From the NCBI GenBank assembly GCA_043777675.1, contig JAYWHR010000031.1:1-64000 (forward strand): DNA of 64,000 nucleotides. Reading direction: 5' to 3'. Positions 44,901 through 52,634 of this stretch are shown here, one piece after another. This DNA comes from JANMDU01 sp043777675 (GTDB lineage Bacteria > Pseudomonadota > Gammaproteobacteria > Burkholderiales > Burkholderiaceae_C). Both the position numbers and the translations under genes were made by a program. The notes beneath the pieces were generated by a model. That model saw only the letters and a program-made list of their open reading frames with translations. It was not told where the DNA came from and searched no databases. The stretch's first letter is position 1. The number at the start of each line of letters is the position of its first letter.

Positions 44901-45890
44901 AAAAAGCAAACGACCAAACCGCCAGCCACGCTGGGCGCAGCGCCGATCAAGAGCCAAGTGATTCACTTCATCAATAAAAAGATGCCCGGCGGCTTGCCGA
45001 AGAAAACCGCTCGCGCTTTGCTCGACATTGAAGATAACGATTACGTGCCGATCATCCGCAATCCGCAGCAAACCACGGCGGAAACCGAAGCTGTGTTTTA
45101 CTTCCCCGGCTGCGGATCTGAGCGCTTGTTTAGCCAAGTGGGCCTCGCTACGCAAGCCATGCTCTGGCATGCGGGCGTGCAAACGGTGCTGCCGCCCGGC
45201 TATTTGTGCTGTGGCTATCCGCAACGCGGCTCGGGGCAATTCGACAAAGCCGAGAAGATGATCACCGACAACCGCGTGCTCTTCCATCGCGTGGCCAACA
45301 CGCTGAACTACATGGATATCAAGACCGTGGTGGTTAGCTGCGGCACTTGCTACGATCAACTGCAAGGCTACGAATTTGACAAAATCTTCCCTGGCTGCCG
45401 CATCATCGATATTCACGAGTATTTGCTCGAAAAAGGCATCACATTGAATGCAGCGCAGCAAGGCGGCTATTTGTATCACGAGCCTTGCCACAACCCAATG
45501 AAGTTGCAAGATTCTCTGAAGACCGTGAAAGCTCTCGTGGGCAAGAATGTGTTGAAAAATGAGCGCTGCTGCGGGGAATCAGGCACGCTTGGCGTCACGC
45601 GGCCTGATATCTCTACGCAAGTGCGTTTTCGCAAGGAAGAAGAAATTCGCAAAGGCGAGGCAGAACTGCGTGCATCTGGTGCAGTGCCGGAGAAAGCCAA
45701 TGTGAAAATCCTTACCAGCTGCCCAAGCTGCCTCCAAGGCCTCTCGCGCTACGGCAACGATTTGCAAAACGGCCTGCTAGAAGCCGACTACATCGTGGTG
45801 GAAATGGCCAACCAAATCTTGGGCCAAAACTGGCTGCCTGAGTACGTGGCCAAGGCTAACCAAGGCGGCATTGAGCGCGTTTTGGTTTAA
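41958..45890 (+). CDS. Giant FAD-linked oxidase fused to Fe-S (CCG) domains, DUF3683 type
   Basis: 1310 residues from ATG 41958 (a GTG at 41934 would add 8). In order: a DUF3683-like N-terminal domain (about 20-150), a FAD-binding PCMH domain (VPRGGGTGYTGGA, EASCIGGNIAMNAGGKK), an FAD-oxidase C domain (HMHAGDGNVHTNIP, GEHGIGITKLEF, to about 775), two Cys clusters (CLRCGKCKPVC near 840; CTVCHKCLSPCP near 900) and two CCG domains (YLCCGYPQRG, RCCGESGTLG). It is equivalent to a GlpC/GlcF-type subunit fused to a GlcD/DLD-type subunit. D-lactate or another 2-hydroxyacid is the likely substrate, inferred from the family. A dispersed repeat copy encodes the linker between the halves. Confidence 0.9.
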   Translation: MNAPLPTQLFSSSVLPAQDAPRLREIPYNYTSFSDREIVIRLLGARSWELLEQLRGERQTGRSARMLYEVLGDIWVVQRNPYLQDDLLDNPKRRKALVDALYHRLGEVEKRRTPDVDKLRDEHVGILLDAARACVKSFYETFSTVYDLRKKAINVLRRTTAKDNIKFDGLSRVSHVTDATDWRVEYPFVVLTPDTEAEMAGMVKGCIDLGLTIVPRGGGTGYTGGAIPLTWKSAVINTEKLETMTEVQMVSLPGLTEPVATVWSEAGVVTQRVADAAERAGFVFAVDPTSAEASCIGGNIAMNAGGKKAVLWGTALDNLASWRMVTPDAQWLEVTRLNHNLAKIHDAEMASFKLEYFDAGGKKLLKTEQLDIPGKTFRKEGLGKDVTDKFLSGLPGIQKEGCDGLITSARWIVHKMPLHTRTVCLEFFGHARDAVPSIVEIKDYMFAEQKRTGVLLAGLEHLDDRYLKAVGYATKSKRGGLPKMVLVGDIAGDDADVVARTTSEVVRIANSRSGEGFIAISPEARKKFWLDRKRTAAISKHTNAFKINEDVVIPLPRMAEYTDGIERINIELSLRNKLKFAGELLAFFERGNLPLGKGDDAQDIPSAELLGGRVSEAIALIQGVRSLWQGWLNTVDEKFDQLQSHELRASWKTQIRAPLSNIFTGGAFTGILDECQAIHKRVLKGRVWIALHMHAGDGNVHTNIPVNSDDYEMLQTAHEAVGRIMALARSLDGVISGEHGIGITKLEFLSEAELKPFADYKARIDPEGRFNKGKLLRNQEHSAQDTRRLDGKNAHKNEADVWFADLTHAYTPSFGLMGHESLIMQQSDIGDIADSIKDCLRCGKCKPVCATHVPRANLLYSPRNKILATSLLIEAFLYEEQTRRGISVKHWEEFEDVADHCTVCHKCLSPCPVKIDFGDVSMNMRNLLRKMGQKSFRPGNAAAMFFLNATNPETIKFMRSAMVDVGFKAQRLANDLLRGLAKKQTTKPPATLGAAPIKSQVIHFINKKMPGGLPKKTARALLDIEDNDYVPIIRNPQQTTAETEAVFYFPGCGSERLFSQVGLATQAMLWHAGVQTVLPPGYLCCGYPQRGSGQFDKAEKMITDNRVLFHRVANTLNYMDIKTVVVSCGTCYDQLQGYEFDKIFPGCRIIDIHEYLLEKGITLNAAQQGGYLYHEPCHNPMKLQDSLKTVKALVGKNVLKNERCCGESGTLGVTRPDISTQVRFRKEEEIRKGEAELRASGAVPEKANVKILTSCPSCLQGLSRYGNDLQNGLLEADYIVVEMANQILGQNWLPEYVAKANQGGIERVLV
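44282..44325 (-). repeat. Dispersed ~45-bp repeat, copy 13 (oxidase/Fe-S linker)
   Basis: GCTACGAAATCAGGAGCAC is followed by TCTGCGCAGGATACACGCC and GGCTA. It is diverged in the hairpin end but keeps TGCGCA and CGCCGGCTA. It encodes LRNQEHSAQDTRRLDG at the junction of the FAD-oxidase part and the Fe-S part. Confidence 0.7.
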
Positions 45891-45918
45891 TACTAACAAA
45901 CCTAAGAAAGAGACAATC

Positions 45919-46341
45919 ATGGCTGGCCTCACGCAAGACACCCCTACTCCGACTGATATCACCGTCCATCAGCAATCTAAGCTGCTGGAAATTTCGTTTT
46001 CCGATGGCAAAGCCTTCAAGCTGCCCTTTGAGCTGATGCGCGTGTATTCGCCTTCAGCCGAGGTTCAAGGCCATGGGCCGGGGCAGGAAACGCTGCAAAC
46101 TGGCAAACGAGATGTCGGCTTACAAGAGCTTGAATCCATAGGCAATTACGCGATCAAGCCGGTGTTCACGGATGGTCACGAGAGCGGGATCTTTTCTTGG
46201 GATTATTTGTATTTCCTCGGTAGCCAGCAAGATGATTTGTGGAACCGCTATTTGGCTAGGCTGAGCGAAGCAGGCGCGGATCGCGATGCACCGATGATGG
46301 CTGCGGGTGGGCATGTGCACGGCGCCGGTTGTAGCCATTAA
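45919..46341 (+). CDS. DUF971 family protein
   Basis: 140 residues from ATG 45919. The core (DGKAFKLPFELMRVYSPSAEVQGHG, VGLQELESIGNYAIKPVFTDGHESGIFSWDYL) is the DUF971 or gamma-butyrobetaine hydroxylase N-terminal-like domain, thought to bind zinc or take part in Fe-S handling. The last residues GGHVHGAGCSH are rich in His and Cys. In many betaproteobacteria it sits next to ubiE, as here. Confidence 0.85.
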   Translation: MAGLTQDTPTPTDITVHQQSKLLEISFSDGKAFKLPFELMRVYSPSAEVQGHGPGQETLQTGKRDVGLQELESIGNYAIKPVFTDGHESGIFSWDYLYFLGSQQDDLWNRYLARLSEAGADRDAPMMAAGGHVHGAGCSH

Positions 46342-46349
46342 ACTCATTT

Positions 46350-46392
46350 GCTACTTAATTAATAGCACCTTGCGCATCAAATATCATGGCTA
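46350..46392 (-). repeat. Dispersed ~45-bp repeat, copy 14 (ubiE start region)
   Basis: GCTACTTAATTAATAGCACC is followed by TTGCGCATCAAATATCATGG and CTA. It matches the consensus except for a 3-nt loss in the CATGCCGGCTA end. The ubiE ATG at 46386 lies inside this end. Confidence 0.8.
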
Positions 46393-47126
46393 ACACGCAT
46401 TTTGGCTTTAAAACTGTGGATGACAAAGACAAAGCGGCTCAGGTGCGCGGCGTCTTTGATTCGGTGGCCTCCAAATACGATGTGATGAATGATTTGATGT
46501 CTGCCGGTCTGCATCGTGGCTGGAAGGCATACACCGTGCTCGTCTCAGGCGCTGGGCGCGGCTCTAAAGTACTCGATGTGGCAGGCGGCACAGGAGATTT
46601 GGCGCTGGCGTTTGCTAAAAAGGTTGGCCTTGACAACAGGCAGGGCGAAGTTGTCCACACTGATATCAACGAAGCCATGCTGCGCGTGGGGCGAGATCGG
46701 CTGGTTGATGCCGGTTATTCATTGCCCACACTGGTTTGCGACGCAGAGAAGCTGCCGCTGCCAAGCAACCATTTTGATATCGTTACCGTGGCTTTCGGCC
46801 TGCGCAACATGACGCATAAAGAACAAGCGCTGGCTGAAATGTGCCGAGTGCTCAAGCCCGGCGGCAAGCTTTTGGTGCTGGAATTCTCCAAAGTTGCTCA
46901 ACCTTTGCAAAAGGCCTACGATTGGTATTCCTTTTCGATCCTGCCAAAATTAGGTTCATGGGTTGCAGGTGATGCGCAAAGTTATCAATATTTGGCTGAG
47001 AGCATCCGCATGCATCCCGATCAGGAGACACTGAAAACCATGATGCTCGCTGCCGGTTTCGGCCACGTTGATATACACAACATGACAGCAGGCGTGGTAG
47101 CGTTACATGTGGGCATTAAGTGCTAA
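46386..47126 (+). CDS. ubiE: Bifunctional demethylmenaquinone/2-methoxy-6-polyprenyl-benzoquinol methyltransferase
   Basis: 246 residues. AdoMet methyltransferase: VLDVAGGTGDLALAF (motif I) near residue 63, and FDIVTVAFGLRNMTHKEQAL and the UbiE signature YDVMNDLMSAGLHRGWK. It C-methylates the quinone ring. No clear ribosome site is visible upstream, and the region before the ATG is a repeat copy, which makes the start context unusual. Confidence 0.97.
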   Translation: MANTHFGFKTVDDKDKAAQVRGVFDSVASKYDVMNDLMSAGLHRGWKAYTVLVSGAGRGSKVLDVAGGTGDLALAFAKKVGLDNRQGEVVHTDINEAMLRVGRDRLVDAGYSLPTLVCDAEKLPLPSNHFDIVTVAFGLRNMTHKEQALAEMCRVLKPGGKLLVLEFSKVAQPLQKAYDWYSFSILPKLGSWVAGDAQSYQYLAESIRMHPDQETLKTMMLAAGFGHVDIHNMTAGVVALHVGIKC

Positions 47127-47195
47127 CTCAGCGCTTGTATTCGTGGTTTAAGGCAGTATGTATAGGGTTGAATATTTTTCAATGAGGCTAGACAA

Positions 47196-48224
47196 ATGAA
47201 GTTACTTTTTCGCAAGACACTTTCCTTTCTTTGCGTAGGCGTGATGGCTGCTAGCCTCGCGCTTGTTAGCTTTGATGCAGACGCTGCTAAGCGTATGGGC
47301 GGTGGCAAATCGGTGGGCAAGCAATCAAACAACGTGACGCAACAGCAAGCCGCGCCCGCTGGGCCAGCAGCTGCACCCGGCGCAGCTGCGGCAGCTAAAC
47401 CCGCTGCGCCTGCAGCTGCAGGTGCAGCAGCCGCAGCTCCGAAAAAGCCTTGGGGCATGATGCTTGGCGGCTTGGCTGCTGGTTTAGGCCTCGCTTGGCT
47501 AGCCAGCTCGCTTGGGCTCGGTGAGGCTTTCGGCCAGATTTTGATGTTTGGCTTGCTGGCATTGCTCATCATGGTCGCCGTGGGTTGGTTCATGCGCCGA
47601 CGTGCAGCTAGCCAAAATGGCACGCAGCAAAATTCGCCTTACGCGATGGCTGGCGCTGGCGCACCCAATGTTCCCGTCGAGCGCAGCTACAGCCCCGACA
47701 CGGTGGGCAACGATTCTTCAGCACGCCCTTGGGAACGAAACTCCACAGCCTTTCAAGCTCAGCCGCAAGCTGGCGCTTCGAGTGTGGGCGGCAGCTTGAT
47801 CGGCTCGCGCTTAACTGGCGGCACCAATAACTGGAGCGTGCCAGCTGACTTTGATGCGCCTGCATTCTTGGCGACTGCTAAACAAGCTTTCGTGGCATTG
47901 CAAGCCGCTTGGGATAAAAACGACGTGTCCACGCTCAGCACGATGATGACGGACGAGATGCTGCGCGAGATTCGCCAGCAACTCTCAGAGCGCGATCAAC
48001 ACATCGGCAGCGCAGCAAACCACACCGAAGTGGCCGCGCTCGATGCAAAGCTTCTCGGCATCGAAGACACCGGCAACGACTGGATGGCCAGCGTCGAGTT
48101 CTCCGGCATGATCAAAGAAGATCCATCACAAAGCCCTGGCCCGTTCCGCGAAGTATGGAACATGACCAAACCCAAAGACGGCAGCGCCGGCTGGTTGGTG
48201 GCGGGTTTGCAGGCTCTGAATTGA
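47196..48224 (+). CDS. Tim44-like domain protein
   Basis: 342 residues. N-terminal signal-like helix, an Ala/Pro/Gln-rich low-complexity stretch (about 50-85), two hydrophobic segments (GMMLGGLAAGLGLAWLASS and ILMFGLLALLIMVAVGWF), then a soluble C-terminal Tim44-like domain (FLATAKQAFVALQAAWDKND, TMMTDEMLREIRQQL). In betaproteobacteria such genes lie between ubiE and ubiJ/ubiB. The function is unknown. A terminator follows. Confidence 0.86.
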   Translation: MKLLFRKTLSFLCVGVMAASLALVSFDADAAKRMGGGKSVGKQSNNVTQQQAAPAGPAAAPGAAAAAKPAAPAAAGAAAAAPKKPWGMMLGGLAAGLGLAWLASSLGLGEAFGQILMFGLLALLIMVAVGWFMRRRAASQNGTQQNSPYAMAGAGAPNVPVERSYSPDTVGNDSSARPWERNSTAFQAQPQAGASSVGGSLIGSRLTGGTNNWSVPADFDAPAFLATAKQAFVALQAAWDKNDVSTLSTMMTDEMLREIRQQLSERDQHIGSAANHTEVAALDAKLLGIEDTGNDWMASVEFSGMIKEDPSQSPGPFREVWNMTKPKDGSAGWLVAGLQALN

Positions 48225-48243
48225 TCTTTTGCTTCTCCTCAAC

Positions 48244-48269
48244 AAGCCCAGTTTTTACTGGGCTTTTTT
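48244..48269 (+). terminator. Rho-independent terminator after the Tim44-like gene
   Basis: AAGCCCAG / CTGGGCTT stem, six-base loop and T tail, 20 nt after the stop. It separates the Tim44-like gene from the ubiJ-ubiB pair. Confidence 0.93.
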
Positions 48270-48285
48270 GTGTCTTATCGGCTGA

Positions 48286-48330
48286 TAGCCGGCGTATTTA
48301 TTGCGTGGAGTGCTATTGAATTTGCAGTAT
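48286..48330 (+). repeat. Dispersed ~45-bp repeat, copy 15 (intergenic)
   Basis: TAGCCGGCGTATTTATTGCG is followed by TGGAGTGCTATTGAATTTGC and AGTA. The first 20 bases equal those of copy 2. It directly follows the terminator. Confidence 0.9.
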
Positions 48331-48365
48331 CCTAAAGGCGGCACTTGGATAAAGCGGCAGCGAGA

Positions 48366-48499
48366 ATTGGGATTGCTGCGTCTGCCTCATGGTCCCTGCT
48401 CGGGAAAGTGGCGACACCTGTCGCCTGAAATAATGATGAAAACGCAAAGCGTTTTCTTTGCCCTGTGCTGCGAAAATCGGCAGCCGCAGCAATCCCAAT
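48366..48499 (+). repeat. Structured element A (134 nt)
   Basis: Outer stem: 15 perfect pairs (48366-48380 with 48485-48499), one mismatch, then CTGCC/GGCAG. Inside are two hairpins: GGCGACA/TGTCGCC (48410-48425) and AAAACGC/GCGTTTT (48439-48455). The core starts TCATGGTCCCTGCTCG and ends GCGAAAATC. The same core, inverted, forms element B about 100 nt downstream. It is non-coding in a 595-nt gap. It could be a structured RNA or a palindromic mobile repeat. Confidence 0.75.
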
Positions 48500-48600
48500 C
48501 CTCACGGCCTATTTGGTGTTCGGAAAATCTTAACTCACCAATGGCGGCTAAAGCAAATGCTGTTTGCGCTGTGAGACCCGATCAACCCGCGCCAACCAAC

Positions 48601-48743
48601 GGCCTGTGGGAGTCGTATTCGGGCAGGCGATTTGTGCAGCGCAGCGTCTAAAGCGCTTGCGCTTTTCTTCTCTTACGGCGACAGGTGTCGCCATGCTCGC
48701 GAGCAGGACCCATGAGCCTGCCCGAATACGACTCCCACAGGCC
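48601..48743 (-). repeat. Structured element B (143 nt), inverted relative to A
   Basis: Outer stem: a perfect 28-bp inverted repeat (48601-48628 with 48716-48743; outer end GGCCTGTGGGAGTCG). On the minus strand the core reads TCATGGGTCCTGCTCGCGAG, ATGGCGACACCTGTCGCC, an AAAGCGC/GCGCTTT hairpin and CACAAATC, aligning well with element A. The outer stems of A and B are unrelated in sequence, yet each pairs with itself. From 48744 to 48819 I see only the likely ubiJ leader. Confidence 0.78.
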
Positions 48744-48819
48744 ATAGCCTTCCACGCAAGCAACATCGTCAAACCCATAAGAACGCAGGGCTACAAAATA
48801 AGCAGAGATAATGCAAAGC

Positions 48820-49350
48820 ATGAGCACAGCCCCAGCATTCCCCAGTTTCCCGCTGCCCCAGCCGCCTGATTGGTTGATGCGCGAGATGAAGCAGCGCGTC
48901 GTCTTGCTGCTTAATCATGTCTTGCAACAAGAACCTGAAGCTGTTGAGCGATTAAAGAGGCAAAAAGGGCAAGTAGCCGGCATAGAATCTGCGTGGATTG
49001 CTATGAAATTGATAGTTACTCCGGCAGGCTTGCTTGATCTGGCCGACGCACAAGCTGAGCCAGATTTATCGCTCAAAGTGCTTGATACGAATCCGCTCAG
49101 CCTGCTGCAAACTCTTCTCAGTGGGCAGAAGCCGCGTATGGAAATTGCTGGCGATGTGATGCTGGCGGCGGAGGTCAATTGGCTGGTCGATCATGTGCGT
49201 TGGGATGTCGAGGAAGATCTCTCGCGCATCATGGGCGATGTGCCTGCCCATACGCTGATGAAGGCGGTGCGTGGCTTGGGCGATACGCTTAAAGCATTCA
49301 TTGCGCCAGCTGCCAACAAACCTCCCAAAGAAGAATCACAAAAGCCATGA
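48820..49350 (+). CDS. ubiJ: Ubiquinone biosynthesis accessory factor UbiJ-like (SCP2-type)
   Basis: 176 residues from ATG 48820. Short Pro-rich start, then LLNHVLQQEPEAVERLKRQKGQV and MEIAGDVMLAAEVNWLVDHVRWDVEEDLSRIMGD, which match the SCP2-like lipid-binding UbiJ family of Burkholderiales. UbiJ holds the hydrophobic ubiquinone intermediates for the Ubi complex. It overlaps ubiB by 4 nt. The segment from VAGIESAW to MKLIVT is encoded by a dispersed repeat copy in the middle of the lipid-binding domain. Confidence 0.82.
   Translation: MSTAPAFPSFPLPQPPDWLMREMKQRVVLLLNHVLQQEPEAVERLKRQKGQVAGIESAWIAMKLIVTPAGLLDLADAQAEPDLSLKVLDTNPLSLLQTLLSGQKPRMEIAGDVMLAAEVNWLVDHVRWDVEEDLSRIMGDVPAHTLMKAVRGLGDTLKAFIAPAANKPPKEESQKP
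48974..49018 (+). repeat. Dispersed ~45-bp repeat, copy 16 (inside ubiJ)
   Basis: TAGCCGGCATAGAATCTGCG is followed by TGGATTGCTATGAAATTGAT and AGTTA. Nineteen of the first 20 bases equal copy 7. It is in frame (VAGIESAWIAMKLIV), in the same frame as copy 1. Confidence 0.92.
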
Positions 49351-50921
49351 ATCTGATCGCTCGTTTTGGCCGGGGTAGCTTCATCGTTTTTATTGCACTG
49401 CGCTACGGCCTCGATCAGCTCGTGCTCAGTAGCTTTCAAAAGCCTTGGCTCAAGATCATCGCGCGCATAGCTTCGCTGGGCAGAAACTTAAGCGCACCGC
49501 GCGGCCAGCGGCTGCGTGAAGCATTGGAGGCGCTTGGCCCCATCTTCGTGAAATTCGGGCAAGTGCTTTCTACGCGGCGCGATCTGTTGCCCACTGACAT
49601 TGCGGATGAACTGGCGCGTTTGCAAGACCGCGTGCCGCCATTTGATGCGCGGATCGCGGTGGAAACGATTGAGCGCGCCTTTGGCCGCAAGCTTGCCGAT
49701 ATTTTTGTGAGTTTTGATCACAAACCGATTGCCAGTGCCTCGATTGCGCAGGTGCATTTTGCGACGCTCAAAACCAAAGACGGCAAGCTGCGTGATGTGG
49801 CCGTCAAAGTGTTGCGCCCGGGTATGCTGCCGGTGATTGATAAAGATTTGAGCCTCATGCGCATGATGGCTGGCTGGGTGGAAAGTTTGTCAGCAGATGG
49901 CAAACGCTTAAAGCCGATGGAAGTGGTGGCGGAGTTTGATAAGTATTTGCACGACGAACTCGATCTCGTGCGCGAAGCCTCCAATGCTGCGCAGCTTCGC
50001 CGCAATATGGCAGGTTTGAATTTGGTCATGATTCCCGAAATGTTTTGGGATTACTGCCATACCGAAGTCATCGTGATGGAGCGCATGACGGGCATCCCGA
50101 TCAATCAGATTGATGCCCTCCAAACAGCCGGTGTGGATTTCAAAAAGCTCTCGCGCGATGGCGTGACGATCTTCTTCACGCAAGTCTTCCGCGATGGCTT
50201 TTTTCACGCTGATATGCACCCCGGCAATATTCAGGTGAGCACCGCGCCCGATACTTTTGGCCGCTACATTTCGCTCGATTTCGGCATTGTGGGTACGCTC
50301 ACCGAAGTGGATAAAGACTACCTCGCCAATAATTTTGCAGCCTTCTTCCGCCGCGATTACAAACGCGTCGCTGAGCTGCATATTGAATCGGGCTGGGTGC
50401 CTGCAAACACGCGTGTCGATGAGCTTGAATCCGCAATTCGTGCGGTGTGCGAGCCCTTCTTTGATCGGCCACTCAAAGAGCTCTCTTTAGGCATCGTGCT
50501 CATGCGCCTGTTTCAGACCTCGCGCCGCTTCCAAGTCGAAATTCAGCCCCAGCTCGTGCTTTTGCAAAAAACACTACTCAACATTGAAGGCTTAGGCCGG
50601 CAGCTCGATCCTGATTTAGATTTGTGGGCAACTGCTAAGCCATTCCTTGAAAAATGGATGCTTGAACAAGTGGGGCCACAGCGCTTTACCGATGCCATCA
50701 AGGCACAGGCTCCTCGCTACGCCAAGCTCGTGCCGCAGTTGCCTCAACTGCTCACCAACTATTTGAACCGCCCCAGCAGCGGCAATGAAGCGCTGATGAA
50801 AGAGCTGCTGCAAGAACAAAAACGCACCAATGCCCTGCTGCAAAAAATCGTCTATGGCGCGATAGGCTTCGTGGTGGGTATGGCGCTGATCATGGTGTAT
50901 TTGCGCATTCGGCTTTGGTAA
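49347..50921 (+). CDS. ubiB: Ubiquinone biosynthesis regulatory protein kinase-like UbiB
   Basis: 524 residues. ABC1/ADCK atypical kinase-like fold: KFGQVLSTRRDLLP near residue 71 (the KxGQ motif), ASASIAQVHFATL near 130, HADMHPGNIQV near 290 and LDFGIVGTL near 312. The C-terminal membrane helix is IVYGAIGFVVGMALIMVYL. It is needed for ubiquinone synthesis, probably as an ATPase that handles lipid intermediates. ubiE, ubiJ and ubiB are together here. Confidence 0.97.
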   Translation: MNLIARFGRGSFIVFIALRYGLDQLVLSSFQKPWLKIIARIASLGRNLSAPRGQRLREALEALGPIFVKFGQVLSTRRDLLPTDIADELARLQDRVPPFDARIAVETIERAFGRKLADIFVSFDHKPIASASIAQVHFATLKTKDGKLRDVAVKVLRPGMLPVIDKDLSLMRMMAGWVESLSADGKRLKPMEVVAEFDKYLHDELDLVREASNAAQLRRNMAGLNLVMIPEMFWDYCHTEVIVMERMTGIPINQIDALQTAGVDFKKLSRDGVTIFFTQVFRDGFFHADMHPGNIQVSTAPDTFGRYISLDFGIVGTLTEVDKDYLANNFAAFFRRDYKRVAELHIESGWVPANTRVDELESAIRAVCEPFFDRPLKELSLGIVLMRLFQTSRRFQVEIQPQLVLLQKTLLNIEGLGRQLDPDLDLWATAKPFLEKWMLEQVGPQRFTDAIKAQAPRYAKLVPQLPQLLTNYLNRPSSGNEALMKELLQEQKRTNALLQKIVYGAIGFVVGMALIMVYLRIRLW

Positions 50922-50956
50922 GGTTGTCGCCTCGTTTTTGAAGCCAAATTGGTACT

Positions 50957-51000
50957 CAGCCGTCATCAGATATGCGCAAGACGCTATTGAAATAGTAGCA
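50957..51000 (+). repeat. Dispersed ~45-bp repeat, copy 17 (intergenic)
   Basis: CAGCCGTCATCAGATATGCG is followed by CAAGACGCTATTGAAATAGT and AGC. It keeps the centre and the GCTATT stem; the GCCGGC end is mutated to GCCGTC. It is upstream of the symporter gene. Confidence 0.85.
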
Positions 51001-51110
51001 ATCGAGCAGGCATGCGCTCTGCGTAAAAACCCTCTATCGCCAGCTGGCGCGCCTCAATCAGCACGCAAGATGCATAAAATCACCGCCATTGTCTTTTTGG
51101 AGCGCCCTTT

Positions 51111-52577
51111 GTGAATTCGTTGCTTATTTTCGTTGCCTTTTATTTGGCCGTCACCATTGCTATCGGCCTGGTCGCCGCACGCCGCGTGCACAGCTCGGCG
51201 GATTACATGGTTGCCGGGCGTAGCCTGCCGCTGTATATGAATATGGCGACCGTGTTTGCTACATGGTTTGGCGCAGAGACTGTGCTTTCGATCTCAGCGA
51301 CTTTTGCGAAGGATGGTCTCTCGGGCATACCGGGTGATCCGTTTGGCGCTTCGGTTTGCTTAGTGCTCGCCGCGCTTTTGTTTGCCAAACTCTTTTATCG
51401 CATGAATCTCATGACGATTGGCGATTTCTACAAACAGCGCTATGGCCAAACAGTGGAAGTGATTACCAGCTTTGCCATCGTGGCCTCCTATCTTGGCTGG
51501 ACATCTGCGCAAATGACGGCTTTGGGTTTGGTGATCCATGTGCTGTCGGGTGGCGCGGTGAGTTTGAGCGCAGCGATTGTGATTGGCGGCTTAGTGGTTT
51601 TGGTTTATACGATCTTTGGCGGTATGTGGTCAGTCGCGTTTACGGATCTCTTTCAAGTTGTGGTGATCATCATTGGCCTCTCGTTGGTGGCTTGGCTGGT
51701 CAGCGATATGGCTGGCGGCGCGCAAAAAGTGATTGCCCAAGCGGCAGCTGACGGTAAATTCAACTGGATTCCCGCAGACAGCAAAGGCTGGTGGGCGATG
51801 GCCGGGGCGTTTTTCGCGTTCGCCTTTGGTTCGATCCCGCAGCAAGACGTTTTTCAACGCATGACGAGTGCTAAAGACGAGAAAACGGCTGTGCGCGGCA
51901 CGGTGTATGGCGGCTTGATTTATTTCGCCTTCGCTTTTGTGCCGATTTTCATTGCCTATGCCGCTGTGGTGTCTGACCCCGCCATGGCCAAGCTCTTCGG
52001 CGCAGAAGATGCGCGGGAAATTCAGCGCGTGTTGCCCGATTTAGTGCTCAGCAAGATGCCGCTTTGGGCGCAGGTCATGTTTTTCGGCGCCCTGCTCTCA
52101 GCCATTTTGTCCACAGCCAGTGGCGCACTGCTTGCACCTACGTCGCTGTTCACAGAAAACGTGCTCAAGCCGCTATTCATGAACAAGCTTGCCCCGAAGA
52201 TGAGTGACAAGCAATTCCTCTTTGCGCTGCGTATCATCTTGGTCACGTTCACCGCGATTGCGCTGCTGTTTGCCCTAAACAGCAAGAGCACGATGTATGA
52301 AATGGTGCAAAACGCCTACAACGTGACGTTGGCGGGCGCGTTTATCCCCTTGATTGCGGGCGCTTACTGGAAGCGCGCAACAACGCAAGGCGCGATGTTT
52401 GCATCGATCGGTGGGCTGGCCGTGTGGTTGGGTGCCATGAATCTAGCGCCTGCATCGCTGATTCCTGCAAATTTGTTGGGTTTGTTCGCCTCGGCCATTT
52501 TTATACTGCTGGGCTCGCTGATGCCCCAAGTGATCAAAAACGCAGGCTCACCGATTCCAAAGCACGCATTTGATTAG
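51111..52577 (+). CDS. Sodium:solute symporter family protein
   Basis: 488 residues with about 13 membrane helices, SSS fold. Family segments are SADYMVAGRSLPLYMNMATVFATWFGAETVLS, MTIGDFYKQRYGQ and FTDLFQVVVIIIG. The substrate cannot be told from the sequence; relatives carry proline, pantothenate or carboxylates. It is a monocistronic gene, preceded by a dispersed repeat copy. Confidence 0.9.
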   Translation: MNSLLIFVAFYLAVTIAIGLVAARRVHSSADYMVAGRSLPLYMNMATVFATWFGAETVLSISATFAKDGLSGIPGDPFGASVCLVLAALLFAKLFYRMNLMTIGDFYKQRYGQTVEVITSFAIVASYLGWTSAQMTALGLVIHVLSGGAVSLSAAIVIGGLVVLVYTIFGGMWSVAFTDLFQVVVIIIGLSLVAWLVSDMAGGAQKVIAQAAADGKFNWIPADSKGWWAMAGAFFAFAFGSIPQQDVFQRMTSAKDEKTAVRGTVYGGLIYFAFAFVPIFIAYAAVVSDPAMAKLFGAEDAREIQRVLPDLVLSKMPLWAQVMFFGALLSAILSTASGALLAPTSLFTENVLKPLFMNKLAPKMSDKQFLFALRIILVTFTAIALLFALNSKSTMYEMVQNAYNVTLAGAFIPLIAGAYWKRATTQGAMFASIGGLAVWLGAMNLAPASLIPANLLGLFASAIFILLGSLMPQVIKNAGSPIPKHAFD

Positions 52578-52634
52578 CGCTGGGCTGCAAGCGGCAAACT
52601 ATAATGTTGGGTTGCCCTTCTTGGGAATCTAGCC

